A DNA stretch of 64,000 nucleotides from Fictibacillus nanhaiensis (lineage in GTDB: Bacteria; Bacillota; Bacilli; Bacillales; Fictibacillaceae): assembly GCF_023715445.1 (NCBI RefSeq), contig NZ_JAMBOD010000006.1, positions 124,001 to 188,000 on the forward strand, written 5' to 3'. Within the stretch, counting starts at the first letter, position 1; the number at the start of each line of letters is the position of its first letter. This document shows positions 8,195 through 16,529 of the stretch, piece after piece. The notes under the pieces were generated by a model. The model saw only the letters and a program-made list of their open reading frames with translations, had not been told where the DNA came from and searched no databases. Position numbers and translations under genes: made by a program.

Positions 8195-9295
8195 TTGACT
8201 GCTAAAACACTAAATTATTACGCGGGCGGGAATACGGCAAGGGGTTTTCATAACTTATTTGATTCTAATCTTAATGGTCTTGAACGTCTTTTTATCCTGA
8301 AGGGCGGACCTGGAACAGGCAAGTCTACCCTGATGAAAGCCATCGGGAAAAAGTGGCACGAGGAAGGGTATGATGTTGAATACATTCATTGCGCTTCTGA
8401 CAATGGTTCCATTGATGGGGTTATCCTTCGTGATTTAAAGGTTGGAATCGTTGATGGGACTTCACCGCATGTGATCGAACCTAAAGCTCCAGGTGCTATT
8501 GAAGAGTATGTTAACTTAGGTCAGGCTTGGGATTCTGATAAGTTGGCGGAAAAAAAGAACGAAATCCTACAGCTTTCTGAAGAAATCTCAGCTGATTTTC
8601 AAACAGCATATTCTATTTTCCACGAAGCATTACTTGTTCACGACGAATGGGAAAAGATTTATATCGAGAATATGGACTATAATAAGGCGAATGAGCTGAC
8701 AGATGAACTGATGCACAACTTTTTTTCGAAAAAAGTAAACAAACAAGCAAAGGTTTATCACCGCTTTTTAGGAGCAGCTACTCCAAAGGGTGCCGTCGAT
8801 TTCGTTCCAAACTTAACGGAAGGCTTGAAAGAAAGATATTTGATTAAAGGGCGTCCAGGATCAGGGAAATCTACTTTATTGAAAAAACTTGCCGCCAATG
8901 CAGAAGCATCAGGTTACGATGTTGAAATCTATCATTGCGGATTCGACCCCAATAGTCTTGATATGATTATTGTGAGAGAGTTAGGCTTTGCTATCTTTGA
9001 CAGCACGGCACCGCATGAATACTTTCCAGAACGTTCTGGTGATTCGATTGTGGATATGTATGCAAAAACAATCACACCTGGTACGGATGAAAAATATGCA
9101 GCTGAGTTGAAGGTGATAAGCTGGCGGTATTCAGAAAAAATGAAGGAAGCCATCAGCTTTTTAGCAGAAGCAAAACGAAAGCATGATGAATTAGAGAAAT
9201 ATTATGTGGCAGCCATGGACTTTAAGAAAATCGATGCCATTTTGCAGCAGTTAAATGTGGAAATAGAAAAAAGAGCTGCTGCACGACAAAAATAA
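8195..9295 (+). CDS. Double P-loop ATPase of unknown function (PRK06851-like)
   Basis: A 366-residue cytoplasmic protein built of two similar halves. Each half has a Walker A motif: GGPGTGKST (about 37-45) and GRPGSGKST (about 220-228), and each is followed by a matching stretch (EYIHCASDNGSIDGVI and EIYHCGFDPNSLDMII), so the gene arose by internal duplication. The family is widespread in Bacilli and Clostridia and is annotated only as a nucleotide-binding or ATPase protein; no reaction is known. The start is TTG at 8195, nine bases after AAGAGGAG. It is a single-gene unit closed by a strong terminator. Confidence 0.8.
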   Translation: MTAKTLNYYAGGNTARGFHNLFDSNLNGLERLFILKGGPGTGKSTLMKAIGKKWHEEGYDVEYIHCASDNGSIDGVILRDLKVGIVDGTSPHVIEPKAPGAIEEYVNLGQAWDSDKLAEKKNEILQLSEEISADFQTAYSIFHEALLVHDEWEKIYIENMDYNKANELTDELMHNFFSKKVNKQAKVYHRFLGAATPKGAVDFVPNLTEGLKERYLIKGRPGSGKSTLLKKLAANAEASGYDVEIYHCGFDPNSLDMIIVRELGFAIFDSTAPHEYFPERSGDSIVDMYAKTITPGTDEKYAAELKVISWRYSEKMKEAISFLAEAKRKHDELEKYYVAAMDFKKIDAILQQLNVEIEKRAAARQK

Positions 9296-9304
9296 ATGTA
9301 TGGA

Positions 9305-9337
9305 TTGGTCACCATTTTTGAATGGTGACTGTTTTTT
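9305..9337 (+). terminator. Terminator of the double P-loop ATPase gene
   Basis: Perfect 9-bp stem GTCACCATT (9308-9316) / AATGGTGAC (9321-9329) with a TGTTTTTT tail. Confidence 0.85.
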
Positions 9338-9383
9338 GTTATGATGAGGGTAAGAAATGAATTTTACATATGGAGGATTGTCT

Positions 9384-9836
9384 ATGAACTCTGCAGAAGG
9401 CAAATCTGTTCAAGATCTTTATCACCGTTTTTTGAGTGCTTGGAATGATCGGGATGCACGCGGGATGGCCGATCATTTTACCGGAGATGCTGAGATGATT
9501 GGCTATGATGGAAGTCAGGCAATCGGACGGGATGAAATCTATTCACATTTAAGTCCCATATTTGAAAACTTTCCGACTCCCCCTTATTACGGTAAAGTAA
9601 AAAGTATTTCTTTTTTAAGTGATAATGCTGTGATCCTCCGAGCCATTGCCGGAATGGTGCCCATTGGAAAAACAGATCTCTCTCCTGAACTGAATACACA
9701 TCATACGCTTGTTGCGGTAAAAGAAGGGGAAAGCTGGTTTATTAAGCTTTTTCAAAACACACCGGCTCAGTTTCACGGACGCCCAGAACTCGTAGAGAAG
9801 ATGACAGAAGAACTAAAAGAATTGATCGCAGAATAA
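9384..9836 (+). CDS. SnoaL/NTF2-like protein (SgcJ/EcaC family)
   Basis: A 150-residue protein with the cone-shaped NTF2-like fold: N-terminal helix (YHRFLSAWNDRDARGMADHF), then strands with AEMIGYDGSQAIGRDEI and a final strand pair (HHTLVAVKEGESWFIKLFQNTPA). Proteins annotated SgcJ/EcaC have this pattern; most have no known substrate, and some bind small hydrophobic ligands. ATG at 9384 is seven bases after GGAGG; the frame open to 9357 adds nine residues with no ribosome binding site. It is monocistronic and ends in a perfect bidirectional hairpin. Confidence 0.8.
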   Translation: MNSAEGKSVQDLYHRFLSAWNDRDARGMADHFTGDAEMIGYDGSQAIGRDEIYSHLSPIFENFPTPPYYGKVKSISFLSDNAVILRAIAGMVPIGKTDLSPELNTHHTLVAVKEGESWFIKLFQNTPAQFHGRPELVEKMTEELKELIAE

Positions 9837-9870
9837 CAAAACCCGCTGACGTCAGCGGGTTTTGTTTTAT
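9835..9870. terminator. Bidirectional terminator
   Basis: A 15-bp perfect stem AACAAAACCCGCTGA (9835-9849) / TCAGCGGGTTTTGTT (9852-9866), with T on one side and A on the other. It serves the convergent genes at 9384 and 9876. Confidence 0.88.
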
Positions 9871-9875
9871 ATACA

Positions 9876-10067
9876 CTAATGTTTCCCTAATAAGTTCAGT
9901 ATGCCTTTATAAATCAATACAGCTGCAAACACAAGAACCGTTAGAATAGCGATAATTTTGATCGCCGGACCAAATGCCGCTAAAAATGTTCCGCCTAACG
10001 GCAATCCAAGTAGAAAATAACCAGCTAATAAAGCACCAATCAATGTTAACACATTTGTATTAGACAT
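9876..10067 (-). CDS. Small two-segment membrane protein
   Basis: A 63-residue hydrophobic protein with two membrane segments (about 5-28, glycine-rich, and 36-57) and a short basic C-terminus (LLGKH). I do not recognise a family. It is likely a real gene because ATG is preceded by AAGAGGAGG with a proper gap and the 3' end meets a strong bidirectional terminator. It lies downstream of phased array 2, on the same strand as mqnD. Confidence 0.65.
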   Translation of the reverse strand: MSNTNVLTLIGALLAGYFLLGLPLGGTFLAAFGPAIKIIAILTVLVFAAVLIYKGILNLLGKH

Positions 10068-10147
10068 ATTGCGCCTCCTCTTAACAGATTTTCCTGCTTG
10101 TTATAAGGTATGCGCGAGTGGGGCAAGTGGTTAATCAAGATAATCTG

Positions 10148-10246
10148 TCGAGTTCTCTAGATAATTTGTCCACTTTTGGATTTTTTTGTCCACTCTCGGA
10201 TTTTTTCTATCCACTTTCCAGATTAATTTGTCCACTTGCTATTTTA
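10148..10246. repeat. Helically phased array 2: TCCACT units, period 20-21 bp
   Basis: TCCACT starts at 10169, 10189, 10210 and 10231, with a degenerate unit (TCGAGT) at 10148: steps 21, 20, 21, 21. Most units continue TTYGGATTTTTT. The last unit overlaps the mqnD stop codon (10241-10239), so the array sits directly at a gene 3' end. Confidence 0.8.
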
Positions 10247-11084
10247 ATAGACTCGTATAGTCCTTCTTGGGAACGATGCCCTCTTCCCCGGCTCGGTTCA
10301 AGAGCGTTGTAATAGCTTCATAGCCTTTATCTCCAAGATCACCAGTAAAATCATTCACATACAGATTGATGTGGGACTGCGCCACGTCTGGAGAAAGCTC
10401 GCTTGCATGCTGCATAACATATTCTCTTGAAGCTTTACTGTTGCGCCAAGCATACTCAACAGATTCTCGAATCCACTTCGTAATAGACTCTAAATCTAGT
10501 GAACGGCGTGCGATAATGGCGCCTAATGGAATCGGCAGACCTGTATCTTCTTCCCACCAGCTCCCCATATCTGCTAATAGATTTAATCCATAGTTTTGGT
10601 ACGTAAAACGTGCTTCATGAATGACAAGGCCAGCATCAATGCGGCCTTCTTTAACTGCAGGCATGATCTCATTAAATGGCATGACGATGATTTCGCCAAC
10701 ACCCCCAGGTACATTTTGGGCTGCCCACAAACGGAACAATAGATAGGCAGTGGAACGTTCGCTCGGAACAGCAACCTTAGCTCCAGATAGCATTTCAGGA
10801 GTAACTTCTCCGGACTCGTTCACTAAAACAAGCGGACCGCATCCTCTTCCAAGTGCACCGCCGCATGGAATAAGCGCATACTTATCCAGCACCCATGGCA
10901 GTGCTGCATACGAAACTTTTAAAATATCAAGTTTATCTGACCGAGCAGCTAATCCGTTCGTAATATCAATATCTGCATATGTAACATCGAATTCAGGTGC
11001 ACCCGGAACTAAACCATGAACCAAAGCGTGAAAAACAAACGTGTCATTGGGACAAGGAGAAAAAGCAATACTCATTTTACTCAT
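10239..11084 (-). CDS. mqnD: 1,4-dihydroxy-6-naphthoate synthase (futalosine pathway)
   Basis: MqnD converts cyclic dehypoxanthinylfutalosine to 1,4-dihydroxy-6-naphthoate, a step in the futalosine route to menaquinone. The 281-residue protein has the periplasmic-binding-protein-like fold of the MqnA/MqnD family with the N-terminal signature FSPCPNDTFVFHALVHG and the hinge motif AVPSERSTAYLLFRLW. It overlaps the mqnB stop by one base (TAATG) with GGAGG upstream, so the two genes are coupled. mqnA, mqnC and mqnE are not in the window. MqnD rather than MqnA is chosen from the CPNDTF start and the pairing with mqnB. Confidence 0.93.
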   Translation of the reverse strand: MSKMSIAFSPCPNDTFVFHALVHGLVPGAPEFDVTYADIDITNGLAARSDKLDILKVSYAALPWVLDKYALIPCGGALGRGCGPLVLVNESGEVTPEMLSGAKVAVPSERSTAYLLFRLWAAQNVPGGVGEIIVMPFNEIMPAVKEGRIDAGLVIHEARFTYQNYGLNLLADMGSWWEEDTGLPIPLGAIIARRSLDLESITKWIRESVEYAWRNSKASREYVMQHASELSPDVAQSHINLYVNDFTGDLGDKGYEAITTLLNRAGEEGIVPKKDYTSLLK

Positions 11085-11737
11085 TACAAAACCTCCACGA
11101 TAACTTTACTGGCTGATTCCAGTGTAACTAATGCTTCTTTAATCCGCCAAGCAGAACGATCTCGCGGACCGATCGGGTTAGAGATGGAGCGAACCTCTAA
11201 AACTGGCACACCAAACTCTTTCGCTGCCATCGCCACTCCGTACCCTTCCATAGCTTCAGCCAATGCACCAGGTTCCCGCAGCTGTAGCTTAGACGTTGTT
11301 TCTGCTGTCCCCGTTGCAGTTGATAACGTTAAAATGTTTCCCGCACAAACTGATATTCCTGCTTCTTTTATTGCTTCTAGTAAAACCTCAACCAATTCTC
11401 CATCGGTCTTCACACGGGTCGAAGCTCCAAAACCCAGCTCGTCCAATGTGATAAATCCCTCTGGCGATTCCGCACCTAAATCAGCAGAAACGATTTCGTT
11501 TGCGACCACGAGTGAACCAACCTCTGCCTTACCTACAAATCCGCCGGCAATCCCCATATTAATGACGAGGTCATATTTGTCCTCTGCCAATGCTATTGTT
11601 GTTTGGATACCAGCAGAAATAGGACCAACGCCTGCGAGGATAATATCTATCCTCGAATCCGTTCCGATTCCTCTTAAAATCGCATCCCGTTCAGCTTCCA
11701 CTGAGGTCATAATCAAAATGCGGCGATGTTTATTCAT
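11084..11737 (-). CDS. mqnB: Futalosine hydrolase
   Basis: MqnB removes hypoxanthine from futalosine to give dehypoxanthinylfutalosine, the step before MqnC. The 217-residue protein belongs to the nucleoside phosphorylase/MTAN fold: N-terminal IMTSVEAERDAIL, the glycine motif NMGIAGGF near residue 60, and a C-terminal stretch EGYGVAMAAKEFGVPVLEVRSISN holding the nucleoside-binding region. It could be mistaken for an MTA/SAH nucleosidase, but its overlap with mqnD points to futalosine. ATG follows GGAGGG; it lies 18 bases after rlmI in the same direction. Confidence 0.92.
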   Translation of the reverse strand: MNKHRRILIMTSVEAERDAILRGIGTDSRIDIILAGVGPISAGIQTTIALAEDKYDLVINMGIAGGFVGKAEVGSLVVANEIVSADLGAESPEGFITLDELGFGASTRVKTDGELVEVLLEAIKEAGISVCAGNILTLSTATGTAETTSKLQLREPGALAEAMEGYGVAMAAKEFGVPVLEVRSISNPIGPRDRSAWRIKEALVTLESASKVIVEVL

Positions 11738-11755
11738 AGAGATCCCTCCGCGTAC

Positions 11756-12952
11756 TTAACCTAACTTTTTAATAAAGACAACTTTCAGGTAGTTTCCTTC
11801 TTTGAACTCTTTATGTGTCTTGAAATCTTGAGGCAGCTTAAAATCTTCTAAGATTTCATAAGTGCCGCCTGTTTGTTCAAAGGCTGAAGCAATAAATTCT
11901 TTAAATTTTTTCATACTGAACGTACTGCAGTTAGAAGATGCCACAATAACACCATTGTTCTCGGTAATCTGAATGGCTTGTGCCAATAGCTCTGGATAAT
12001 CCTTGCCTGCACTGAACGTATGCTTCTTAGACCGGGCAAAGCTAGGCGGGTCCAAGATAACGAGATCAAACGAAAGCTGCTTTCGAACCGCATACTTAAA
12101 GTAATTAAATACGTCTTCTACGATAATATCGTGGTCTTCATATTCCAGACCGTTCACACTGAACTGCTCCTGCGTTTTGCTTCTGCTTCTATTTGCCAAG
12201 TCCACACTCGTTGTTTTTACAGCACCGCCTAGAGCAGCCGCTACTGAGAATGCCCCTGTATATGAGAATGTATTTAACACTGTCTTTCCTTTTGCATAAC
12301 GGTCGCGAATCGTTTTCCGAACGTCTCGCTGATCTAAGAAAACCCCGACCATTGCGCCATCATTTAAGTAAACGGCAAAATGGATACCATTCTCTCTGAC
12401 GATTAAAGGACTTGGTGCTTGTTCACCTTCAACAAAATCATCGTCATCGATATATTTTCCTTTTACGGCAAAACGCTTCTTCTCATACAGGCCTTTTACC
12501 TTAACGACGTTTTTAAGAGACTCGATCACTTCATCTTTAAACGCATAGATTCCTTCACTGTACCAAGTAAGAACGTAATAACCGTTGTAATGATCAATCG
12601 TCAGTCCGCCGATTCCGTCTCCTTCACCGTTAAAAACACGAAATGCAGTCGTTTCATAATCGTTGTAAAGTGCTTCACGGTAATCGATCGCTTTCTTTAT
12701 TTTCTTTTCAAAAAAACTTTGATCGATCACTTCTTGAGAATTTTGAGTTAGAACCCAACCTCGGCCTTTGTTTTGCTTTCCATAGTACCCTTTTCCAAGA
12801 AACACGTTTTTGTCGTCAAAAAGCTCGATGATTGTTCCTTCTTCTTTCACATTACTGATATTTTGAACAGCGTCCTCTGTAATAAGAGGATAGCCTGCTT
12901 TTAAGCCCTTCACATATGAAGGTTTCACTTTTAACCGGACGTTCTTTTTCAT
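11756..12952 (-). CDS. Class I rRNA (cytosine-C5) methyltransferase, RlmI-like
   Basis: RlmI/YwbD-family enzymes methylate a cytosine of 23S rRNA with SAM. The 398-residue protein has an N-terminal PUA domain (about 1-85), a central linker domain, and a C-terminal Rossmann methyltransferase with motif I VLNTFSYTGAFSVAAALGGA (about 215-235) and motif IV LVILDPPSFARSK (about 290-302), the DPP signature of this family. ATG overlaps the recQ stop (ATGA), so it is coupled to recQ. It is the second gene of the run recQ-rlmI-mqnB-mqnD. Substrate assignment is by family. Confidence 0.88.
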   Translation of the reverse strand: MKKNVRLKVKPSYVKGLKAGYPLITEDAVQNISNVKEEGTIIELFDDKNVFLGKGYYGKQNKGRGWVLTQNSQEVIDQSFFEKKIKKAIDYREALYNDYETTAFRVFNGEGDGIGGLTIDHYNGYYVLTWYSEGIYAFKDEVIESLKNVVKVKGLYEKKRFAVKGKYIDDDDFVEGEQAPSPLIVRENGIHFAVYLNDGAMVGVFLDQRDVRKTIRDRYAKGKTVLNTFSYTGAFSVAAALGGAVKTTSVDLANRSRSKTQEQFSVNGLEYEDHDIIVEDVFNYFKYAVRKQLSFDLVILDPPSFARSKKHTFSAGKDYPELLAQAIQITENNGVIVASSNCSTFSMKKFKEFIASAFEQTGGTYEILEDFKLPQDFKTHKEFKEGNYLKVVFIKKLG

Positions 12953-15096
12953 AATGTCACCCGTTTCCCATTCTCATTTTGAAGCAAAAACACTTTAATC
13001 ATAAAATAGCTTACTTCATCAGGAAGCAATTCTTTGATCGGCTTTAACTTTTCTCCGCCAGCCTGTTGGATGGCACTTTCAATTTCGGCGATGTATTCAT
13101 CTGGAATGAGGTCTTCCATATGAACGTCCATCCCTTCCTGCATGCATTGAATAAGGTGGCTTTCCACCGTACTCACTGCTAAGTTCCGATGTTCTGCTAT
13201 TTCTTCAACCGACATTTCCTCTTTATAAAACGTGTATGTTTCAAGGTGAGAATTTGGTGTCAGCTTTTTCTTAATGGGGTCTGTCCCGGGGACAGACCCC
13301 TTCACTGCATTTTCTTTTCGCTCTGGGTTCTGTACTAAAAACTCCAGAATTGCCTCGATAAACTGTTCACCATACTTCTCCAGTTTATTTTGGCCAACTC
13401 CTGTAACTGTTAAAAACTCTTTCTTCGTCTCCGGCAGTTTCATGCACATATCTTTTAACGCCGTATCCGCAAAAATAACAAACGGAGGAACATTTTCTTT
13501 TTCTGCGATTGCCTTTCGGACCATTCGAAGCTCTTCAAACAATGGATCGTCGTTTGCCACTTGCTTCGTCTGTACAGCTTCTTTTCGCATTACCGTTTCT
13601 TTGCCTAAAAGAACCGCTTTCCCTTTTTCTTTTATATAAAGAGTCGGGAAGGAACCGTGCTCTACCGCAATCAGTTCTTGTGAGATAAAGAATTCAATAA
13701 AATCGGTGACCTCTTTAATGCTCTTTTCTTTCATCATTCCGTATGTTGGAAGCCTTTGAAATTGCAGCTCCAGCACTTTTTTATTTTTAGAACCAGTGAG
13801 CACTTGAGCGATGATTATTTTGCCGAACCTTTTCTGCCCCATTCGTACGATACAAGACAGTACGATTTGCGCTTCTCTCGTTACTTCAATACTTTCGCGT
13901 GAATCGGTACAATTGCCGCAGCGTCCGCATGGCGGTATTTCTTCATCACTGAAATAACGTACAATCATCTTTTGCAGACAGCTCTCCGTATGGCAGTAAT
14001 CCACCATCAGCTGAAGTTTTTCAAGTTCCTGCGAGATCCGGTCAGCTTCACTCGACTGGTCGATCAAGAATCGCTGCACTTGAACGTCCTGAGAGGAATA
14101 TAGCAAAATACATTCACTCGGAAGTCCGTCACGGCCAGCACGGCCAGCTTCCTGATAGTAGCTCTCCATATTTTTCGGCAGCTGAAAATGAATAACATAT
14201 CTGATGTTGGACTTATCGATCCCCATACCAAACGCAGATGTCGCGACCATTACAGAAGATTCATCCTGCAGAAACTGCTCCTGCTGCTCCATCCGCTCGT
14301 TGTCGTTCATACCCGCATGATACCGTGAAACGTTGATTCCGCTTTTTTTCAGATGCTCGTACAGCTGATCAACGGTCTTTCTTGTAGCCGCATAGATAAT
14401 TCCCGCTTCTTTTTCGTTCTTTTTAATAAAATCTTTTAAGAATGATAGACGGTCTTGTCCTTTGATTACCGAAAAAGAAAGATTCTCACGCTCGAATCCT
14501 GTTAAAACGGTTTTGTTTTCATCGATATCAAGCGACCAGCAAATATCCTGGCGGACTTTTGGTGTAGCCGTTGCCGTAAGCGCAAGAACAACCGGCCGCT
14601 TCGGCAGATACCCTATCATTCTCTGAATGCGCTGGTAGCTCGGCCGGAAATCGTGACCCCATTGCGAGATACAGTGCGCTTCATCCACTGCCACTAAAGG
14701 AATATCGATTTGTTTCAAATGATCCATAAAGTCATAGGATTCAAGTCTTTCTGGCGCAATATATAAAAGTTTATACTCTCCGCGCTTCGCCTTCTCGATG
14801 CGGTCTCTTGTTTCACCCGCTGAAATTGAACTGTTGATAAAGGCTGCGGAGATTCCTAACTGCAATAATGTATCAACCTGATCTTTCATTAATGAAATTA
14901 GAGGAGAGATAACAATTGTTGTTCCTTCAAAAACAAGGGCAGGGATCTGATAGCAGATCGATTTCCCTCCGCCTGTCGGCATGACACAAAGGGTATCGTC
15001 ACCTGCTAAAACCGATTGTATCGCTTGCTCTTGTCCATTCCGGAATGAAGAATAACCGTAATGCAACTCTAGCATTTGCTTTGCTTTTTGTATCAA
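12949..15096 (-). CDS. recQ: ATP-dependent DNA helicase RecQ
   Basis: RecQ unwinds DNA 3'-5' in recombination and fork repair. The 715-residue protein has motif I TGGGKS (about 41-46), DEAH at about 139-142, the zinc-binding cysteines CGRCGNC (about 392-398), an HRDC domain (about 530-590), and a C-terminal helix-turn-helix module (about 610-680). Between HRDC and the helix-turn-helix part, residues about 599-607 (GSVPGTDPI) are encoded by a perfect 25-base palindrome, an apparent in-frame insertion. The start is TTG at 15096 after GGGAGG; the first internal ATG (residue 8) would cut the normal N-terminal helix. First gene of a four-gene run. Confidence 0.95.
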   Translation of the reverse strand: MIQKAKQMLELHYGYSSFRNGQEQAIQSVLAGDDTLCVMPTGGGKSICYQIPALVFEGTTIVISPLISLMKDQVDTLLQLGISAAFINSSISAGETRDRIEKAKRGEYKLLYIAPERLESYDFMDHLKQIDIPLVAVDEAHCISQWGHDFRPSYQRIQRMIGYLPKRPVVLALTATATPKVRQDICWSLDIDENKTVLTGFERENLSFSVIKGQDRLSFLKDFIKKNEKEAGIIYAATRKTVDQLYEHLKKSGINVSRYHAGMNDNERMEQQEQFLQDESSVMVATSAFGMGIDKSNIRYVIHFQLPKNMESYYQEAGRAGRDGLPSECILLYSSQDVQVQRFLIDQSSEADRISQELEKLQLMVDYCHTESCLQKMIVRYFSDEEIPPCGRCGNCTDSRESIEVTREAQIVLSCIVRMGQKRFGKIIIAQVLTGSKNKKVLELQFQRLPTYGMMKEKSIKEVTDFIEFFISQELIAVEHGSFPTLYIKEKGKAVLLGKETVMRKEAVQTKQVANDDPLFEELRMVRKAIAEKENVPPFVIFADTALKDMCMKLPETKKEFLTVTGVGQNKLEKYGEQFIEAILEFLVQNPERKENAVKGSVPGTDPIKKKLTPNSHLETYTFYKEEMSVEEIAEHRNLAVSTVESHLIQCMQEGMDVHMEDLIPDEYIAEIESAIQQAGGEKLKPIKELLPDEVSYFMIKVFLLQNENGKRVTL
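13276..13300. repeat. Palindromic element inserted in the recQ reading frame
   Basis: A perfect 12-bp inverted repeat with one central base: GGGGTCTGTCCC (13276-13287) and GGGACAGACCCC (13289-13300). The same word family recurs between genes at 52573 and in weaker form at 44035. Here it encodes a linker segment of RecQ without breaking the frame. Confidence 0.85.
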
Positions 15097-15229
15097 AACT
15101 TTTCTTGCCTCCCTCAGGTAGAGTCATCTCTTGATTATAAAGGTACAATCCGAACATAGCAAAGACACATCTTACCGTTTAGATGTTATTAAAAGGATGT
15201 TTTCGCATACTTGGTTGTTCTTGAAAGAG

Positions 15230-15357
15230 GTTGATTTCCGTTTCAGGATGCTCGCTTTCCGCGAGGGGTAAGGTGAGCCTCCCTATCGCTTTGCACTGAC
15301 GGGGTCTCACCTGTCCCACTGTCCCGCAGGAGTCTCACACCTTGCACTTCAATCAAC
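15230..15357. repeat. MITE-like intergenic repeat of Bacillaceae
   Basis: A 128-bp GC-richer block bounded by GTTGATT (15230-15236) and its complement AATCAAC (15351-15357). Inside are TCAGGATGCTCGCTTTCCGC, GGTGAGCCTCC, GGGGTCTCACC and CCCGCAGGAGTCTC. I recognise this word order from many Bacillaceae intergenic regions. No open frame. It lies between the divergent genes recQ and the ASCH gene and is the only notable content of that gap. No target-site duplication was verified. Confidence 0.75.
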
Positions 15358-15490
15358 TTGTCAAAGAAGGACTTCTAAAAAAACTATTAAAAGCAACAAT
15401 CTTTTAGATAAGAGGCTTTAAAAAAGCCAGACTTTATTATGAAATGTGATACATTAGAAAATGGAGAAAACAGAAAGGGAGTTTTTACAT

Positions 15491-15838
15491 ATGACAAATC
15501 ATGAAAACAACAATTTGCCGCCAAAAACGTGTTCGATTGAAAGACTGGTAACGATGCCTGAGGATGTTGCTAAAGTAATCGAAGGCAAGAAGACAGCAAC
15601 ACGCCGTAACGGAAGATATGCTGATGTAGGTGAAATTATGGAATTACAAGGCCACAAGTTTGTAGTGGACAATGTTTACTCACAGTCATTAGGTGAATTA
15701 ACAGACAAACATGCACAAGATGAAGGTTTCGAAACAGTAGAGGCATATAAAGAAGCGATTTTATCATACCACCCAGGAATGCCTTGGCTCCCTCACATGA
15801 GAGTATGGGTGCACGAGTTCAATCCTGTTAAAGGATAA
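15491..15838 (+). CDS. ASCH-domain protein
   Basis: A 115-residue protein with the ASCH fold, a PUA-like beta-barrel thought to bind RNA or nucleotides. The typical pattern is visible: a buried basic motif GKKTATRR near residues 40-48, then DVGEIMELQGHKFVVDNVY, and the C-terminal strand MRVWVHEFNP. ATG at 15491 follows GGGAG with a nine-base gap; the ten upstream codons to 15461 have no ribosome binding site. The gene for a small membrane protein starts 11 bases downstream and may be cotranscribed. Family function is not established. Confidence 0.75.
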   Translation: MTNHENNNLPPKTCSIERLVTMPEDVAKVIEGKKTATRRNGRYADVGEIMELQGHKFVVDNVYSQSLGELTDKHAQDEGFETVEAYKEAILSYHPGMPWLPHMRVWVHEFNPVKG

Positions 15839-15849
15839 CACGCACAAGA

Positions 15850-16290
15850 ATGGATTTATTGTATAGGGGTCTAGTATATATTCATATTCTGAGTGTAATC
15901 ATCTCAATCGGGCCCTTCTTTATTCTGTTTCCGATTATAAAAAAACTTCGGACAGCTGAAGGTTCAGAGATACATGCACATCTTGATACGTTTCGTTTTA
16001 TCGTCTGGCTAGCGAAACATGCTGGGCATGTCCTCGTGGGATCCGGGGTTCTCTTATTGATCTTAGGACCGTGGACATGGAGTACACCGTGGGTTTTGGT
16101 GACACTTATTATTTTATTTTGCTCGCTGTTCTTTTTGGCTCGTGCATTTTCGCCGACTCTTCGCAAGTTTGAAGAAGAAGGCATTGATCAAAATGTTTTA
16201 GCAGACAAATTAAAAAAAGCAGTATGGATCTACCTCATTTTGCTGATGATCATGCTGTGGTTTATGGTAGTGAAGCCGTTTTTGTGGTAG
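15850..16290 (+). CDS. Four-segment membrane protein (DUF2269-like)
   Basis: A 146-residue integral membrane protein with four hydrophobic segments (about 7-28, 50-75, 80-98, 125-144). Conserved-looking histidines occur in the first segment (YIHILSV) and in KHAGHVLVGSG, a pattern seen in DUF2269-type proteins. No function is known. The start codon lies 11 bases after the ASCH stop with a distant AAAGGA, suggesting cotranscription. A GCCGA/TCGGC terminator follows the stop codon. Confidence 0.65.
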   Translation: MDLLYRGLVYIHILSVIISIGPFFILFPIIKKLRTAEGSEIHAHLDTFRFIVWLAKHAGHVLVGSGVLLLILGPWTWSTPWVLVTLIILFCSLFFLARAFSPTLRKFEEEGIDQNVLADKLKKAVWIYLILLMIMLWFMVVKPFLW

Positions 16291-16304
16291 AGAGAATGGA
16301 AGCT

Positions 16305-16330
16305 GGCCGATTATGGTCGGCTTTTTTTGT
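16305..16330 (+). terminator. Terminator after the DUF2269-like gene
   Basis: Stem GCCGA (16306-16310) / TCGGC (16317-16321) with seven T. Confidence 0.7.
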
Positions 16331-16358
16331 GTTTTTTGAAGGCTTGTCCGTTTCAGAA

Positions 16359-16479
16359 GGACACATTATTGAATTTGTGGATTGAGGTCTGAAATTTGTG
16401 GATTGAACGTCAAAATTTTTGGATTGAGGGTGCTTTTTTCTGGATTCAATGCTGTTTTTTCTGGATTAACTATTATTCG
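16359..16479. repeat. Helically phased array 3: GGATT units, period 21 bp
   Basis: GGATT(GA) starts at 16379, 16400, 16421, 16442 and 16463, exactly 21 apart, with a degenerate GGACA unit at 16359. Filler between cores is A/T-rich. The array lies between two hairpins with T tails (16305 and 16530) in a 400-bp gap between co-directional genes. Confidence 0.85.
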
Positions 16480-16529
16480 TGTCTTTTTGAAAAAGAGGAA
16501 GACTAAAAATTGGTAGGCTTAAATAAAGA

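Noticed and set aside
11016-11759. 247-residue plus-strand open frame
   Set aside because: It is antisense to mqnB with low-complexity S/A/T/P composition, and mqnB has clear family motifs and a good start.
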